NCBI RefSeq assembly: GCF_005843985.1
Contig: NZ_CP040463.1
Coordinates: 1,621,888 to 1,685,887 of the forward strand
Origin: Caminibacter mediatlanticus TB-2
GTDB lineage: Bacteria > Campylobacterota > Campylobacteria > Campylobacterales > Nautiliaceae
DNA: 64,000 nt
Reading direction: 5' to 3'
In this document: positions 28,209 through 38,222 of the stretch, one piece after another
Layout of the letters: each line of letters begins with the position of its first letter
How positions within the stretch are numbered: the stretch's first letter is position 1
Made by a program: the position numbers and the translations under genes
Notes under the pieces: model-generated
The model's input: the letters and a program-made list of their open reading frames with translations, nothing else
The model's database searches: none
Told to the model about the DNA's origin: nothing

Positions 28209-28877
28209 ATGAAAGTTCTATTAGTAGAAGACGACAAAAAATTAGCAAAAATCATTGAAAAAGGTCTTAAAAGACAAAATTTTAGAGTAGATGTAGCAGA
28301 AGATGGAGAAGAAGGACTATATCTTGCAAGAAATAATAAATATGATGTAATGATAATTGATTGGATGTTACCTAAACTTAGTGGAATTGATTTAATTAAA
28401 ACATTAAGAAAAGAGGATATTAATACACCAACTCTTATTTTAACTGCAAAAAGTGATTTAGATGACAAAGTGGAAGGTTTAAGTGTAGCAGATGATTATT
28501 TAACAAAACCATTTGAATTTGAAGAATTAATAGCAAGACTAAAAGCTCTATTTAGAAGAAATAAAAAACTTCCAGAAAATATTATAAAAGTTGGTGATTT
28601 AGAAATGAATCTTGATACAAAAGAAGTAAAAAGAGCAGGAAAACCAATCGAACTTACAGCAAAACAATTTGAATTATTAAAATTATTAATGATTAATAAA
28701 AATAAAATCGTAACTCCTGAAATGATTGAAGAAAATCTGTGGGAAATGAATGAAGAGAGAGATTCAAATGTAATTACAGCTCATATTTCATACCTTAGAA
28801 AAAAAATTGACAAAGGCTTTGATAAAGAACTTCTAAAAACAATTAGAGGAATGGGCTATAAAATAAGCGATGAATAA
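28209..28877 (+). CDS. OmpR-family response regulator
   Basis: 222 aa. Receiver domain with acidic pocket (LLVEDDKKL), phosphoacceptor Asp in VMIIDWMLPKLSG, switch Thr in LILTAKSD and Lys in YLTKPFEFEEL; the C-terminal winged helix includes ELTAKQFELLKLLM and ITAHISYLRKKID. The loop before DDYLTKPF is one residue shorter than usual (GLSVADD). Strong site AAAGGAG. It overlaps the kinase gene by 8 nt. Target genes unknown. Confidence 0.95.
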   Translation: MKVLLVEDDKKLAKIIEKGLKRQNFRVDVAEDGEEGLYLARNNKYDVMIIDWMLPKLSGIDLIKTLRKEDINTPTLILTAKSDLDDKVEGLSVADDYLTKPFEFEELIARLKALFRRNKKLPENIIKVGDLEMNLDTKEVKRAGKPIELTAKQFELLKLLMINKNKIVTPEMIEENLWEMNEERDSNVITAHISYLRKKIDKGFDKELLKTIRGMGYKISDE

Positions 28878-30045
28878 TTTTAAAAATGAACTTTTTTTAA
28901 AATATGCATTAGTTGTTTTTGTAATTATTGCCTTCTTTGAAGGCATCTTAATTTTTGCACTAAAAAAATCTTTTGATACTCACCTAAAAGACAAACTCGC
29001 ACTGATTGCTACACAAATAGACCCAAAAGAGATGCTTCAAAATAAAAAAGAACTTCTAAAATTACAACAAAAATATAAGGTTTTTCCTTTATATGTGCAA
29101 ATTGCAAAAATTGATGATTTAAATTCAACTCTTTATAAAAATATAAACGAAGGATATAAAATCCAAAACATAAAAACCTTTTTAAAACATGAAAAAGTAA
29201 TTACTTATACGCTAAAAAAAGAACATTATATTATAAATGTATCAACCTTATACTCAACAAATAATGAAAAAATATCTATCATAAAAATAATTTCTATATT
29301 AGTAGCATTTTTTATATATCTAATTTCACTTCTTGTTGGATATAAATTTATTGAAACAATATCTAATCAAATAGAAATTTCATTTAAAAAGCTAAAAAAT
29401 TTTAATTCAAATGTTTCTCACGAACTAAAAACTCCTCTTACAATTATAAAAGGTGAAATTGAACTTGCTCTAATGAATAAAGATAAAGATTGTGAAAAAG
29501 TTTTAAAAAATATATTAGAAGAAGTAAATTATATAAGCGAAATTACTGATAAGTTGCTTTTTCTTACAAAAACACATTCTAAAAAATCACTTTCTCTTAT
29601 TGATTTAGAAGAAATTATTTTAGAGTTACATGAAAAATATGGAAATAAAATAGAATTTCAATTTAATTTTGGTGAAGAAGATTATGAAATTGCAGGAGAT
29701 AAAACATTAATAAAAATTGCTTTAAGTAATATAATAGAAAACTCAATAAAATATGGAGCTAAAAAAATAATATTTACTCTTCAAAAACATAAAAATAAAA
29801 TTATTTTAAAAATAAAAGATAATGGACCTGGAATACCAAAAGAGAAACTTCCTTTTATTTTTGATGAATTTTATAGAGTAGATGAATCACATAGTAAAAA
29901 TATAAAAGGTTTTGGGCTTGGGCTTAGTATTGTAAGAAATATTTTAAATCTTCATAATGCAAAAGTAAAAGTAAAAAGTGAAGGAGGAGTTGAATTTATT
30001 ATTGAATTTCCTGCACTATCTTTGAAAAATCAGCACTCTTCTTAA
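28870..30045 (+). CDS. Sensor histidine kinase, partner of the OmpR-type regulator
   Basis: 391 aa. Membrane helix 1 ([22 protein letters not shown]), a periplasmic sensor of about 110 residues, helix 2 ([22 protein letters not shown]), dimerisation domain with phosphoacceptor His in [17 protein letters not shown]-box [13 protein letters not shown]1 DNGPGIP, F-box [10 protein letters not shown] and G2 [12 protein letters not shown]. No clear HAMP. The 3' end overlaps the convergent DUF255 gene by 47 nt. Signal unknown. Confidence 0.94.
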   Translation: MNNFKNELFLKYALVVFVIIAFFEGILIFALKKSFDTHLKDKLALIATQIDPKEMLQNKKELLKLQQKYKVFPLYVQIAKIDDLNSTLYKNINEGYKIQNIKTFLKHEKVITYTLKKEHYIINVSTLYSTNNEKISIIKIISILVAFFIYLISLLVGYKFIETISNQIEISFKKLKNFNSNVSHELKTPLTIIKGEIELALMNKDKDCEKVLKNILEEVNYISEITDKLLFLTKTHSKKSLSLIDLEEIILELHEKYGNKIEFQFNFGEEDYEIAGDKTLIKIALSNIIENSIKYGAKKIIFTLQKHKNKIILKIKDNGPGIPKEKLPFIFDEFYRVDESHSKNIKGFGLGLSIVRNILNLHNAKVKVKSEGGVEFIIEFPALSLKNQHSS

Positions 30046-31876
30046 TACATCTATCATATGTACAAATCTCAAAATCTTCTCCTTTTTTGCATAAAACATA
30101 AGGATAAATTGTCTCAATATCAAAATTAGGAGAATTTGTTTTTAAAACATACGCTTTTTTTGATTTTAAATATGCTTTTGTTATAGTTGGGTAATAAAGT
30201 GGATAATTATTTATATAATAACTTCCTTTTTGAATAATTTCATTTGCTTCTTGTTTTAAATTTAAATTAAATTCAAGTAAAGCTAAATCTAAAAAATCAT
30301 TTGCTAAAATATTTAAAGAAGAAGCATAACTACTATCACTAAAATCTGCTTTTATTGTATGAGATTTATTCATATACCAATCTTTGTCTTTAAAAACAAA
30401 TACTTCTTTTGATAGTTTTTTTGCTAAATTTAAATATTTCTCTTCAAAAGTATGAGTATAAGCATCCATTAATGCTCTTATTAAAAATGAATAATCTTCA
30501 AGTAAAGCTTCTTTTTTTAAATTTTCATTTTTATTAAAGCTATGATATAAAACTCCATTAACATACATTTTATCTATCAATACATCTAATGTTTTAATAG
30601 CTTCGTTTTTATAATTTTCATCAAACTCACCTGCTTTAAATAAACAACTAATCATCATAGAGTTCCAAGCAGTAATTTTTTTAGTATCAATAAATGGAAA
30701 CTCTCTTTTTTTTCTAATATTTTGTAATATTTTAAGAGCTTTTTCATAATTTCTTGGTTTATCTCCATTAATTGTAGGATTGTTTTTACCATTAAAGTTT
30801 CCATATTTTCTAATTCCAAAATAATTTAATAATTCCTCTTTATTTTCAAACTTCTCAAATGCTTTACTGACCTCATCATACTCGTATACGAAATATTTAC
30901 CCTCAACTCCTTCACTATCAGCATTGCTTGCACTAAAAAATAAACCATTTTTATCTCTATACCTATTTACAAATTCATCTAAACTTCTAAATGCCACTTC
31001 TTTTAATAAAGGATTTGAAGTTAGTTTATACCACCTTAAATAAACATAAGGCAAATTTGCGTTATTATAAAGCATCTTTTCAAAATGAGGCACTTCCCAT
31101 CTCTCATCAGTAGAATACCTATAAAACCCTCCTTCTATTTGGTCAAAAATACCTCCTCTTGCCATTTTCTCAAATATAATATCTAAAAATTTTTTAATCT
31201 CTTCATTTTTAGTAATTATATACACATCAATTAGTAAATCTAAACTACTCTCTTGTGGAAATTTAGGCACCCCTCTAAATCCACCATATTTTAAATCAAA
31301 ATTTTCTTTTGCTTCATTAATAATTTTTTCTAAAATATCCTCACTTATTTTCTCTTTTGGTAACTCTTTATATTCATTTGCCCTAAAATACTCTTTAAAA
31401 TTATTAGCAATCTCTTCAATTTTTTTAGGATTATTTTTAACATCATCAACAATTGCCATTAAAATCTCTTTAAGCCCAGGTCCAAATTGTGAATAATGAG
31501 GAGGAATATATGTAGCTGAGTAAATTGGCTTTTTATCTGGCATCATAATGATAGTAAGAGGCCATCCACCAGCCCTTTTATGCATTAATTGATATACTTT
31601 TTGATAATACTTATCAATATCTGGCATCTCTTCTCTATCAACTTTAATACTTACATAATATTTATTTAAAATGTCTGCAATTTCTTTATTTTCAAAACTT
31701 TCTCTCTCCATTACATGACACCAATGACAAGTAGAATAACCTATACTTAAAAATATGAGTTTATTCTCTTTCTTTGCCTTCTCAAACGCCTCTTCACACC
31801 AAGGATACCAATCAACTGGATTATTTGCATGTTGCAGTAAATATGGATTATCGCTATTTATTAAATGATTTGCCAT
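29999..31876 (-). CDS. YyaL/DUF255 thioredoxin-fold protein
   Basis: About 625 aa. N-terminal thioredoxin-like domain ([45 protein letters not shown] with [28 protein letters not shown]), then a long six-hairpin-like helical domain ([20 protein letters not shown]). Function in bacteria unclear. AGGAG lies 8 nt before the ATG at 31876, giving the family N-terminus [16 protein letters not shown]. An ATG 39 nt upstream would add a signal-like segment ([13 protein letters not shown]) but has a poor site. Confidence 0.88.
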   Translation of the reverse strand: MANHLINSDNPYLLQHANNPVDWYPWCEEAFEKAKKENKLIFLSIGYSTCHWCHVMERESFENKEIADILNKYYVSIKVDREEMPDIDKYYQKVYQLMHKRAGGWPLTIIMMPDKKPIYSATYIPPHYSQFGPGLKEILMAIVDDVKNNPKKIEEIANNFKEYFRANEYKELPKEKISEDILEKIINEAKENFDLKYGGFRGVPKFPQESSLDLLIDVYIITKNEEIKKFLDIIFEKMARGGIFDQIEGGFYRYSTDERWEVPHFEKMLYNNANLPYVYLRWYKLTSNPLLKEVAFRSLDEFVNRYRDKNGLFFSASNADSEGVEGKYFVYEYDEVSKAFEKFENKEELLNYFGIRKYGNFNGKNNPTINGDKPRNYEKALKILQNIRKKREFPFIDTKKITAWNSMMISCLFKAGEFDENYKNEAIKTLDVLIDKMYVNGVLYHSFNKNENLKKEALLEDYSFLIRALMDAYTHTFEEKYLNLAKKLSKEVFVFKDKDWYMNKSHTIKADFSDSSYASSLNILANDFLDLALLEFNLNLKQEANEIIQKGSYYINNYPLYYPTITKAYLKSKKAYVLKTNSPNFDIETIYPYVLCKKGEDFEICTYDRCIKKSADFSKIVQEIQ

Positions 31877-32011
31877 TGTTAAAACTCCTATTAAAAATAT
31901 GATTATACTCTTCATTTAATTCTTTTATAACAAAAAAGATAATTTTTGTCCAATTTATTTTTTAATAATTTTTTGATATTATAATATTCCTAAATCAAAA
32001 ATAGGAGTCAG

Positions 32012-34354
32012 ATGAAAAAACTTTTAGTATTAATACTCATATTTGCTTATTCATTTGCAATACACTATACAAAAAAAGAACAAGAATTTTTAAAAAAACA
32101 TCCTGTTATCTATTTTAGTGCAATGGATTATTGGCCTGTTGATAAAACAGGAAACTCTTTCCATACAAATTTTATAAAACTTTTAAATAAATATGGAAAA
32201 CTTGATATTCAACCAATCTATTATAAACACTGGTATGAAGGATTTGATGCAGCAGCAAGTGGTAAAACATATGGAATTATGGCACTTAGCTATTCAAAAA
32301 AAAGAGAAAAATACTTTTTTTATACTCCAATATACAATTATCATCCTTATTACTTAATTGTTTTAAAAAATAGCCCAATTAAATCATTTAAAGATTTAAA
32401 AGGTAAAGTAGTACATATAAATAAAAAATCTATTATATTAGAAAAATTAAAAAATCCTTCATTTAAAATTGTTTTTTCAAAAAATCCTTACAAAGATTTA
32501 GCCTCAGGTAAAATTGATGCAATTTTAACATTTTATATGCCTCCAAATAATTTTGTAAAAAATTTTAGAACTACAAAAGTTTTTATTGATAAAACAGGAG
32601 AAGAGCATATAGGAATTTCAAAAAAATATCCTCAGTTATATAGCATTATATTAAAAGCAATGAATGAAATTCCATATAAAGAAATTGAAAAAATAAAAGA
32701 AAAATATTACTTTAATCCAATGCCACCAGTCTCAATACTCACACCAACTATTACATTAAAAGATTTAATAAAACCTATTGATATTTTCCTTATTTTATTC
32801 TCAATATCTATTTTGTTTTTACTTCTTTATCTTTATTTAACAAGAAAATATTTAAATATACGATTTAGACCCTTTTTAATAGGTATTTTTATAATTGAAA
32901 CAGTAATTCTTGGATTAATTGTCTATGAAATAGTTATGTTTAATTATTATTCTAAAAAAATACTCGAAATTAAATCAAGAAGTTTTAATGAACTGTTTTT
33001 AACTGACAAAATTGAAGAATCAATTATAAAACTTGATAAAGAGTTCTATAAAAAAATATCTCATAAAAAAAATGAATTTAATTCTTTATTTTTACATTCT
33101 AAAATAAATCCTGATAATTTAAAAGTTTTAGGAAAAACTTTATCTTTTTATCTAAGTCCTAAATATTTCCATCCTGCCACTTTATCTAAAATTGCAAAAA
33201 TTAAATTATTACTAAATGATTTATTAAAACTTCAAAAAGCTGTACTTAATAAAAAAATAGACATTTCTTTATATAGAGCAAATTTTTATTATGTTTTAGA
33301 ACAACTTCAAATTGTTAAAAATTATATTAAAAATGAAAATGATAAAGAAATCTTTTTTATAAAAGAAAAAATTAGATATCAATTTATATTACTTATAATA
33401 ATTACTACAATATTCATTTTTATAAATTTACTTCTATTTTTAATAATTAAGAAAAAAATTTATTCGCCTATAAAATACCTGTATTCTACAATAGAAAAAC
33501 AAAAAAAAGGAGAAAAAATTGAGAAAAAATATTTTTATAATGATGAAATTGGAATTACAATAAAAGAGTTTTTTAATCTTCAAATGCAATTAAATAAAAT
33601 TATTAATGAATTACAAAAACACAAAAAAGACCTTGAAGAAAAAATAAAAGTCGAAGTTGAAAAAAGAATGCATCAAGAAGAATTACTTCTTAAAAAATCA
33701 AGACTTGAACTTATGGGAGAAATGATTGAAGCAATTGCTCACCAATGGAAACAGCCAATAAGTGTTATAAACTATTATATTTATAATCTAAAAAAAGAAA
33801 AAAATTCTAAAATTAAAGAAATTGCCAATAATATTGAAATCCAAATAAAACATATGGTTAATACCTTAAATGAATTTAAGGATTTTTATAATATATCACG
33901 AAATAAAAAAACCTTTTGTATCAATGAAGTAATCGAAAAAGCACTAAATTTAGTAAAAGATGAACTTAAAATAAATAATATCACAATAAATAAGATTATA
34001 GAAAAAGATTTTTATATTGAAGGAAATCCAAATGAGTTTATCCACCTTCTTTTAATAATATTATCTAATGCAAAAGATATGTTTAATGAAAGAAACATTA
34101 AAAATAGACTTATTAATATTAAAGCTTATGAAGATAAAAATTTTTATTATTTAGAAATTGAAGACAATGCCGGAGGTATTAATAAAAAAATTATTAATAA
34201 AATATTTAATTTAAACTTCACAACAAAAGAAAATGGAGATGGAATAGGACTTTATATTGCAAATCAAATTGCAATCAAACACACAGGTATTTTATACGCA
34301 AAAAATTCTAAAAATGGAGCAAGATTTATTTTTAGGATAAGAAAAAAAGGCTAA
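32012..34354 (+). CDS. Hybrid-sensor-type histidine kinase with periplasmic binding domain
   Basis: 780 aa. Signal peptide (LLVLILIFAYSFA), a periplasmic solute-binding-like domain (about 18-240: VIYFSAMDYWPVDKTGNSFH, YGIMALSYSKKREKYFFYTP, SPIKSFKDLKGKVV, GKIDAILTFY), three further helices around 255-310 and 460-485, HAMP-like segment, coiled coil, phosphoacceptor His in EAIAHQWKQPISVINYYIY and ATPase domain (SNAKDMF, EDNAGGINKKI, GIGLYIANQIA). The AHQWKQP H-box is typical of Campylobacterota. No adjacent response regulator; 2 nt before the nitroreductase gene. Confidence 0.9.
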   Translation: MKKLLVLILIFAYSFAIHYTKKEQEFLKKHPVIYFSAMDYWPVDKTGNSFHTNFIKLLNKYGKLDIQPIYYKHWYEGFDAAASGKTYGIMALSYSKKREKYFFYTPIYNYHPYYLIVLKNSPIKSFKDLKGKVVHINKKSIILEKLKNPSFKIVFSKNPYKDLASGKIDAILTFYMPPNNFVKNFRTTKVFIDKTGEEHIGISKKYPQLYSIILKAMNEIPYKEIEKIKEKYYFNPMPPVSILTPTITLKDLIKPIDIFLILFSISILFLLLYLYLTRKYLNIRFRPFLIGIFIIETVILGLIVYEIVMFNYYSKKILEIKSRSFNELFLTDKIEESIIKLDKEFYKKISHKKNEFNSLFLHSKINPDNLKVLGKTLSFYLSPKYFHPATLSKIAKIKLLLNDLLKLQKAVLNKKIDISLYRANFYYVLEQLQIVKNYIKNENDKEIFFIKEKIRYQFILLIIITTIFIFINLLLFLIIKKKIYSPIKYLYSTIEKQKKGEKIEKKYFYNDEIGITIKEFFNLQMQLNKIINELQKHKKDLEEKIKVEVEKRMHQEELLLKKSRLELMGEMIEAIAHQWKQPISVINYYIYNLKKEKNSKIKEIANNIEIQIKHMVNTLNEFKDFYNISRNKKTFCINEVIEKALNLVKDELKINNITINKIIEKDFYIEGNPNEFIHLLLIILSNAKDMFNERNIKNRLINIKAYEDKNFYYLEIEDNAGGINKKIINKIFNLNFTTKENGDGIGLYIANQIAIKHTGILYAKNSKNGARFIFRIRKKG

Positions 34355-34356
34355 TA

Positions 34357-35802
34357 ATGAAATCGATAAATTATCATATCCAAACAAAACATTTTCCTAA
34401 TAAATTTGCAAAATCACTTGGATATTTAGATTGGGAAACTCAGCCAAGCCCATATAAAAGTTACTATAAAGCTAAAAAAATTCCTTTAATACCCTCAAAT
34501 CCTCCTAAACTATCATATGAAAAACTTTATACTACAAACACTCCTTCTCCTATTAATCTAAAAACCATCTCTCAATTTTTTGAATATTCTCTTTCTATTA
34601 ATGCAATTAAAGAGTATTTTACATCAAGATGGGCAGTAAGAGTAAATCCATCAAGTGGAAATTTACATCCGGAAGAGAGTTATATTATTTTTGAAAATAG
34701 TGTTTTTCATTTTAATGTAAAAGAGTTTTGTTTAGAAGAGATTGCAAAAAGTGAAAATAAATTAGTAGAAAATGGAATCATTTTTATAGCTACTTCAATT
34801 CCACTTAGAGAATCTTGGAAATATGGAGAGAGAGCACTTAGATATTGTTTACTTGATACCGGACATATTATAGCAGCTACGAGATTTAGCGCTAACTTAC
34901 TTGGATGGAAAATGGAGTATGTAAGTGAATATAAAGAGAGCGAACTTCAAAAACTAATAGGTCTACAAAAGGCAAGTTTTTATAAAAATGAAGATGAAAT
35001 TTTTGAAGGTACTTTTTATATTTATAATGATAAAAAACCAAAAATTAATTTTAAAGAGTTTGAAAAATTAGAATTTAATCTTGAATATAAAAAATTAGCC
35101 AAGGATTCTATTAGATGGGATATTATTTTTGATATTGCAAAAGTTTTAAAAAGAGAAGAACCATTCCAATCTAATTTTATAAAAGAAAAAATAACTTTTA
35201 ATCCTTCGCCATTTAATGCATTTGAGATAATAGATAAAAGAAGAAGTGCATTAGGTTTTAAAGAAAAATTTATTAAAAAAGATGAATTTTTAGATATTTT
35301 AGATAAAACACTCCCAAGAAATATTCCTCCTTTTGATACGAAAGTTACATTAAACAAAGTTAATTTAGTAATTTTTGTAAATAGAGTTGATGGAATTGAG
35401 AGTGGTATTTATTTTTTTGATAGAGAAAAAAATAGTCTATCTTTAATTGAAAAAGGTGATTTTAGTGAAACTGCTAAATTTGTAAATTGCGCACAAGACT
35501 TAGGAAAAGATAGTGCATTTAGTATATCAATGACAATTGATAAAAAACATCTTAATAAAGAGTATAAATATAAACTTGCAATGTTTGAAGCAGGAATGAT
35601 TGGTCAAATTTTATATATTGAAGCAGAAGCAAAAGGTTATAGAGGCTGTGGGATTGGGTGTTTTTTTGATAATTTAGTAAGCATAGATATTTTAGAAAAC
35701 GAAGATATTTTAACTTTATATGGATTTAGTATAGGGGAACCAGTTATTGATGAGAGAATAATCCCTATTAGACCAAATGAAGCAAAGCTACTTAATTTGT
35801 AG
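34357..35802 (+). CDS. SagB/ThcOx-type nitroreductase-family protein
   Basis: 481 aa, made of two nitroreductase-like halves. The first has SRWAVRVNPSSGNLHPEESYIIF, YGERALRYCLLDTGHIIAATRFSANLLGWKMEYV; the second has IDKRRSALGFKEKFIKKDEF, FEAGMIGQILYIEAEAKGYRGCGIGCFFD and LYGFSIGEPVIDERI. SagB-type enzymes oxidise azolines in ribosomal peptides, but no YcaO or precursor gene is nearby, so a general FMN oxidoreductase role is as likely. Convergent with the coiled-coil gene (11-nt overlap). Confidence 0.85.
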   Translation: MKSINYHIQTKHFPNKFAKSLGYLDWETQPSPYKSYYKAKKIPLIPSNPPKLSYEKLYTTNTPSPINLKTISQFFEYSLSINAIKEYFTSRWAVRVNPSSGNLHPEESYIIFENSVFHFNVKEFCLEEIAKSENKLVENGIIFIATSIPLRESWKYGERALRYCLLDTGHIIAATRFSANLLGWKMEYVSEYKESELQKLIGLQKASFYKNEDEIFEGTFYIYNDKKPKINFKEFEKLEFNLEYKKLAKDSIRWDIIFDIAKVLKREEPFQSNFIKEKITFNPSPFNAFEIIDKRRSALGFKEKFIKKDEFLDILDKTLPRNIPPFDTKVTLNKVNLVIFVNRVDGIESGIYFFDREKNSLSLIEKGDFSETAKFVNCAQDLGKDSAFSISMTIDKKHLNKEYKYKLAMFEAGMIGQILYIEAEAKGYRGCGIGCFFDNLVSIDILENEDILTLYGFSIGEPVIDERIIPIRPNEAKLLNL

Positions 35803-36289
35803 CTTTGTATCTATCAATATCTCTTTGAATTGATTTCATAGCTTTTTCAATTCTTCTTATTAATTTGTGAATTCTCTCTTCGTGAAGTAATTTTTTCTCT
35901 TCGAGTTCTTCTTCTTTTACAACTAAATCATTTTCTTCAATTACTAAGTTATGATATTTTTCTTTAAGTTCTTCAATTACTTTTTTTCTTTCATCAAGTT
36001 CTTTTAGTAATCTTTGTCTATCTCTTTCAAGCATCTCAATTTCTCTATCAGTTTGGGCTTCAAGTGTTTTTTTCATAATTCTATTTAAATGATTTTTAAT
36101 TTCTTTTATTCTTGCTTCATTTTCTTTAATCTCTCTTTGAATACTTAAAAGTTCTGTCTCAATTTCTTGAAGTCTGTTTTTTATTGGAATAAGCTCTTTT
36201 TCAATTTCTTCTACTTTTTTTTGCTCTTTTTCAAGAAGTTTTTTGAATTTTCTAACACTTCCTTCAAGCTCAACTACAAAATTTTCCAT
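35792..36289 (-). CDS. Long coiled-coil protein, unknown
   Basis: 165 aa, almost entirely a charged coiled coil (KLLEKEQKKVEEIEKELIP, EIETELLSIQREIKENEARI, LERDRQRLLKELDERKKVIE) without cysteines or membrane segments. It resembles the coiled-coil half of zinc-ribbon proteins such as FlgZ/HP0958 but lacks the zinc ribbon. A strong promoter and AGGAGGG precede it, so it should be well expressed. Function unknown. Confidence 0.7.
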   Translation of the reverse strand: MENFVVELEGSVRKFKKLLEKEQKKVEEIEKELIPIKNRLQEIETELLSIQREIKENEARIKEIKNHLNRIMKKTLEAQTDREIEMLERDRQRLLKELDERKKVIEELKEKYHNLVIEENDLVVKEEELEEKKLLHEERIHKLIRRIEKAMKSIQRDIDRYKATN

Positions 36290-36312
36290 TCCCCCTCCTT
36301 TAGTTTTTTATA

Positions 36313-36341
36313 ATTATATATCTTTAGTTAAGTATTGTCAA
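36313..36341 (-). promoter_or_regulatory. Consensus sigma-70 promoter of the coiled-coil gene
   Basis: Minus strand: TTGACA (36336-36341), exactly 17 bp, TATAAT (36313-36318), about 24 nt before the start codon. Both hexamers are perfect consensus, which is rare in this AT-rich genome. Confidence 0.85.
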
Positions 36342-36410
36342 GAAACATAAAATAAGTGAACATATAATAATCTTTTGTTTACTATTAGTGTCAGAGCAGA
36401 TACGAAAATG

Positions 36411-36507
36411 AGACCCCAGAGACCTGCGGCACAGGATGATAGGAGGTGCTCTGCTCCCTTCCGGGCCTGAAGCGTTGCCTCCTACCACCCTTGCACAGGG
36501 CTGGGGC
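36411..36507 (-). ncRNA. ffs: Signal recognition particle RNA (4.5S type)
   Basis: The minus strand holds the conserved SRP domain IV, with CAGGCCCGGAAGGGAGCAGAGC around the GGAA loop (the plus strand shows CTTCCGGGCC). The ends pair: GCCCCAG near 36501-36507 with CTGGGGT near 36411-36418. Length of about 97 nt and lack of an Alu domain fit the small bacterial form. It binds Ffh and targets membrane proteins. GC-rich against its surroundings, as expected for a structural RNA. Confidence 0.95.
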
Positions 36508-36514
36508 AGATGAA

Positions 36515-36520
36515 ATTATA
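36515..36520 (-). promoter_or_regulatory. -10 box of the SRP RNA gene
   Basis: Minus-strand TATAAT, eight nt before the GCCCCAG that begins the RNA; no clear -35 box. Confidence 0.65.
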
Positions 36521-36530
36521 CCATAATTTT

Positions 36531-38222
36531 TTATTTTTTAAGCTTAACTTCTAATTCATTTCTAAAATGTATATCATTTTGAGGAAATGGAATTTCAAAT
36601 CCATATTCATTTAACTTTTTATAAATAAATTTTAAAAATTTAGAACGAGTCCTCCTTGGCATTCTTGCAAATTTACCATTCACCCAGACAAAAAGTTCAA
36701 AATTTAAACTACTATTTCCCATTTCTATAAATACAATTCTTGGAATTAAATTTTCATTTTTACTTCTAATAAATGGTAAATTACTTTTTTGAAGTTCTTC
36801 AAGTAAAATTTTTTCCATTTTATCAATATCAGTTCCATAAGCAACACCAAAAGGCACTCTAAATCTTACAATATCATCATTCATAGTCCAATTTATCACT
36901 TGATTTTGAATAAATGTTTGATTTGGGATAATCAAATTTATATTATCATTTGTTTTAATTACAGTTGAACGCATTGAAATATCTACAACCTCTCCTCTTG
37001 TAGTTTGGTCAATTTGTATATAATCTCCAACTTTTATACTTTTTTCAAACATCATAATAATACCACTAACAAAATTGCTAACTATATTTTGAAGTCCAAA
37101 ACCAATACCAACAGATAAAGCACCAGCAACTATTGCAAGCGAACTTAAATCAAGTCCTATTGATTTTAGAGCAATTAAAAATGCAAGTGTTAGAATAAAA
37201 TAATATCCCATATTTGCAAGTAAAGTAGCTGTTGAATAGTTAATATCATATTTCTTTCTAAGTGAATAGATTAATTTTTTATAATATTTTCCTACAAACC
37301 ATCCAAAAAATAAAATTAACAGAAAAATAAATAAATCAAGAGGAGTTATCTCTTTTTTGTTTATTTTAAATAATGGATAATTAATCATATTGATAAATTT
37401 ATCAAAAACATTCTCAACTTCCTGCTTTGAGCTATATAATAAATATTTATTTTTAAACTCTAATTTCTCAAAATTTTTAATTTCTATTTCAATTGCTCTA
37501 TCTAATGAAAGTTTCTTAGCTAACTCTACTATTTTTTTATCTAAATCAAAAACTTTTTTTTCTTTTTTTGTAAGTCCATCAAAAAATAAAACTAAATTAT
37601 TTTTAATTAATTCCATATAAACTTGTTTTTGTTTATCTACATTCTTTTCAATAAGATTTTGAATTGAGTTTATCTGAGTAGTATTATTAAGTAATATCCA
37701 TTTTTGCAATTCAATATTCAATTTTTCAAATTCTCTTTTTAATATATCGAGCTTATTTTTTAGTTTTAGAATATTTGTCTTTGCTTTTTGAGTATTAAAA
37801 TTCACTAAATTTAATTTATCAAATAATTCTCTCTCCCATATAGGAAGATTTTTATTAATAAATTCTTTTTGAGTCTTTAAAACATCTTCTAATTTTTGAT
37901 AATAAATTTTCTCTAAATCAGATAATGGCGTATTATTTAAAACTTCAATTTTTTTATTCAATTCTTTTAACTTATTATCAATTTGAAAAGTTTTATCTCT
38001 TAAATTTACAATTTTTAAAAAATTGTTAATAAAGTCATTGCTATTTTTAACATCACATTCACACTTAATGATGTTAGGTTTTAAATTATTAATTTTTTTA
38101 ACCAAAATTAATGCATAAGAATAATCAGGTGAATTTTTATCTATTTTATTTAAAATTTTTGTTAGATTATTATCACTTCCAAATAAAAATACAAATAAAA
38201 AAATAAAACTAACTATTCTCAT
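36531..38222 (-). CDS. MscS-family mechanosensitive channel with coiled-coil periplasmic domain
   Basis: 563 aa. Signal peptide (IVSFIFLFVFLFGSD), a periplasmic coiled-coil region to about 290, three to four helices (LFIFLLILFFGWFVGKYY, ATLLANMGYYFILTLAFLIAL) and the MscS core: ALSVGIGFGLQNIVSNFVSGIIMMFEKSIKVGDYIQI, then RGEVVDISMRSTVIKTNDN and IPNQTFIQNQVINWT. The pore helix has the expected Gly/Ala packing. It releases solutes under hypo-osmotic shock. The ATG lies 14 nt inside the ClC gene. Confidence 0.93.
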   Translation of the reverse strand: MRIVSFIFLFVFLFGSDNNLTKILNKIDKNSPDYSYALILVKKINNLKPNIIKCECDVKNSNDFINNFLKIVNLRDKTFQIDNKLKELNKKIEVLNNTPLSDLEKIYYQKLEDVLKTQKEFINKNLPIWERELFDKLNLVNFNTQKAKTNILKLKNKLDILKREFEKLNIELQKWILLNNTTQINSIQNLIEKNVDKQKQVYMELIKNNLVLFFDGLTKKEKKVFDLDKKIVELAKKLSLDRAIEIEIKNFEKLEFKNKYLLYSSKQEVENVFDKFINMINYPLFKINKKEITPLDLFIFLLILFFGWFVGKYYKKLIYSLRKKYDINYSTATLLANMGYYFILTLAFLIALKSIGLDLSSLAIVAGALSVGIGFGLQNIVSNFVSGIIMMFEKSIKVGDYIQIDQTTRGEVVDISMRSTVIKTNDNINLIIPNQTFIQNQVINWTMNDDIVRFRVPFGVAYGTDIDKMEKILLEELQKSNLPFIRSKNENLIPRIVFIEMGNSSLNFELFVWVNGKFARMPRRTRSKFLKFIYKKLNEYGFEIPFPQNDIHFRNELEVKLKK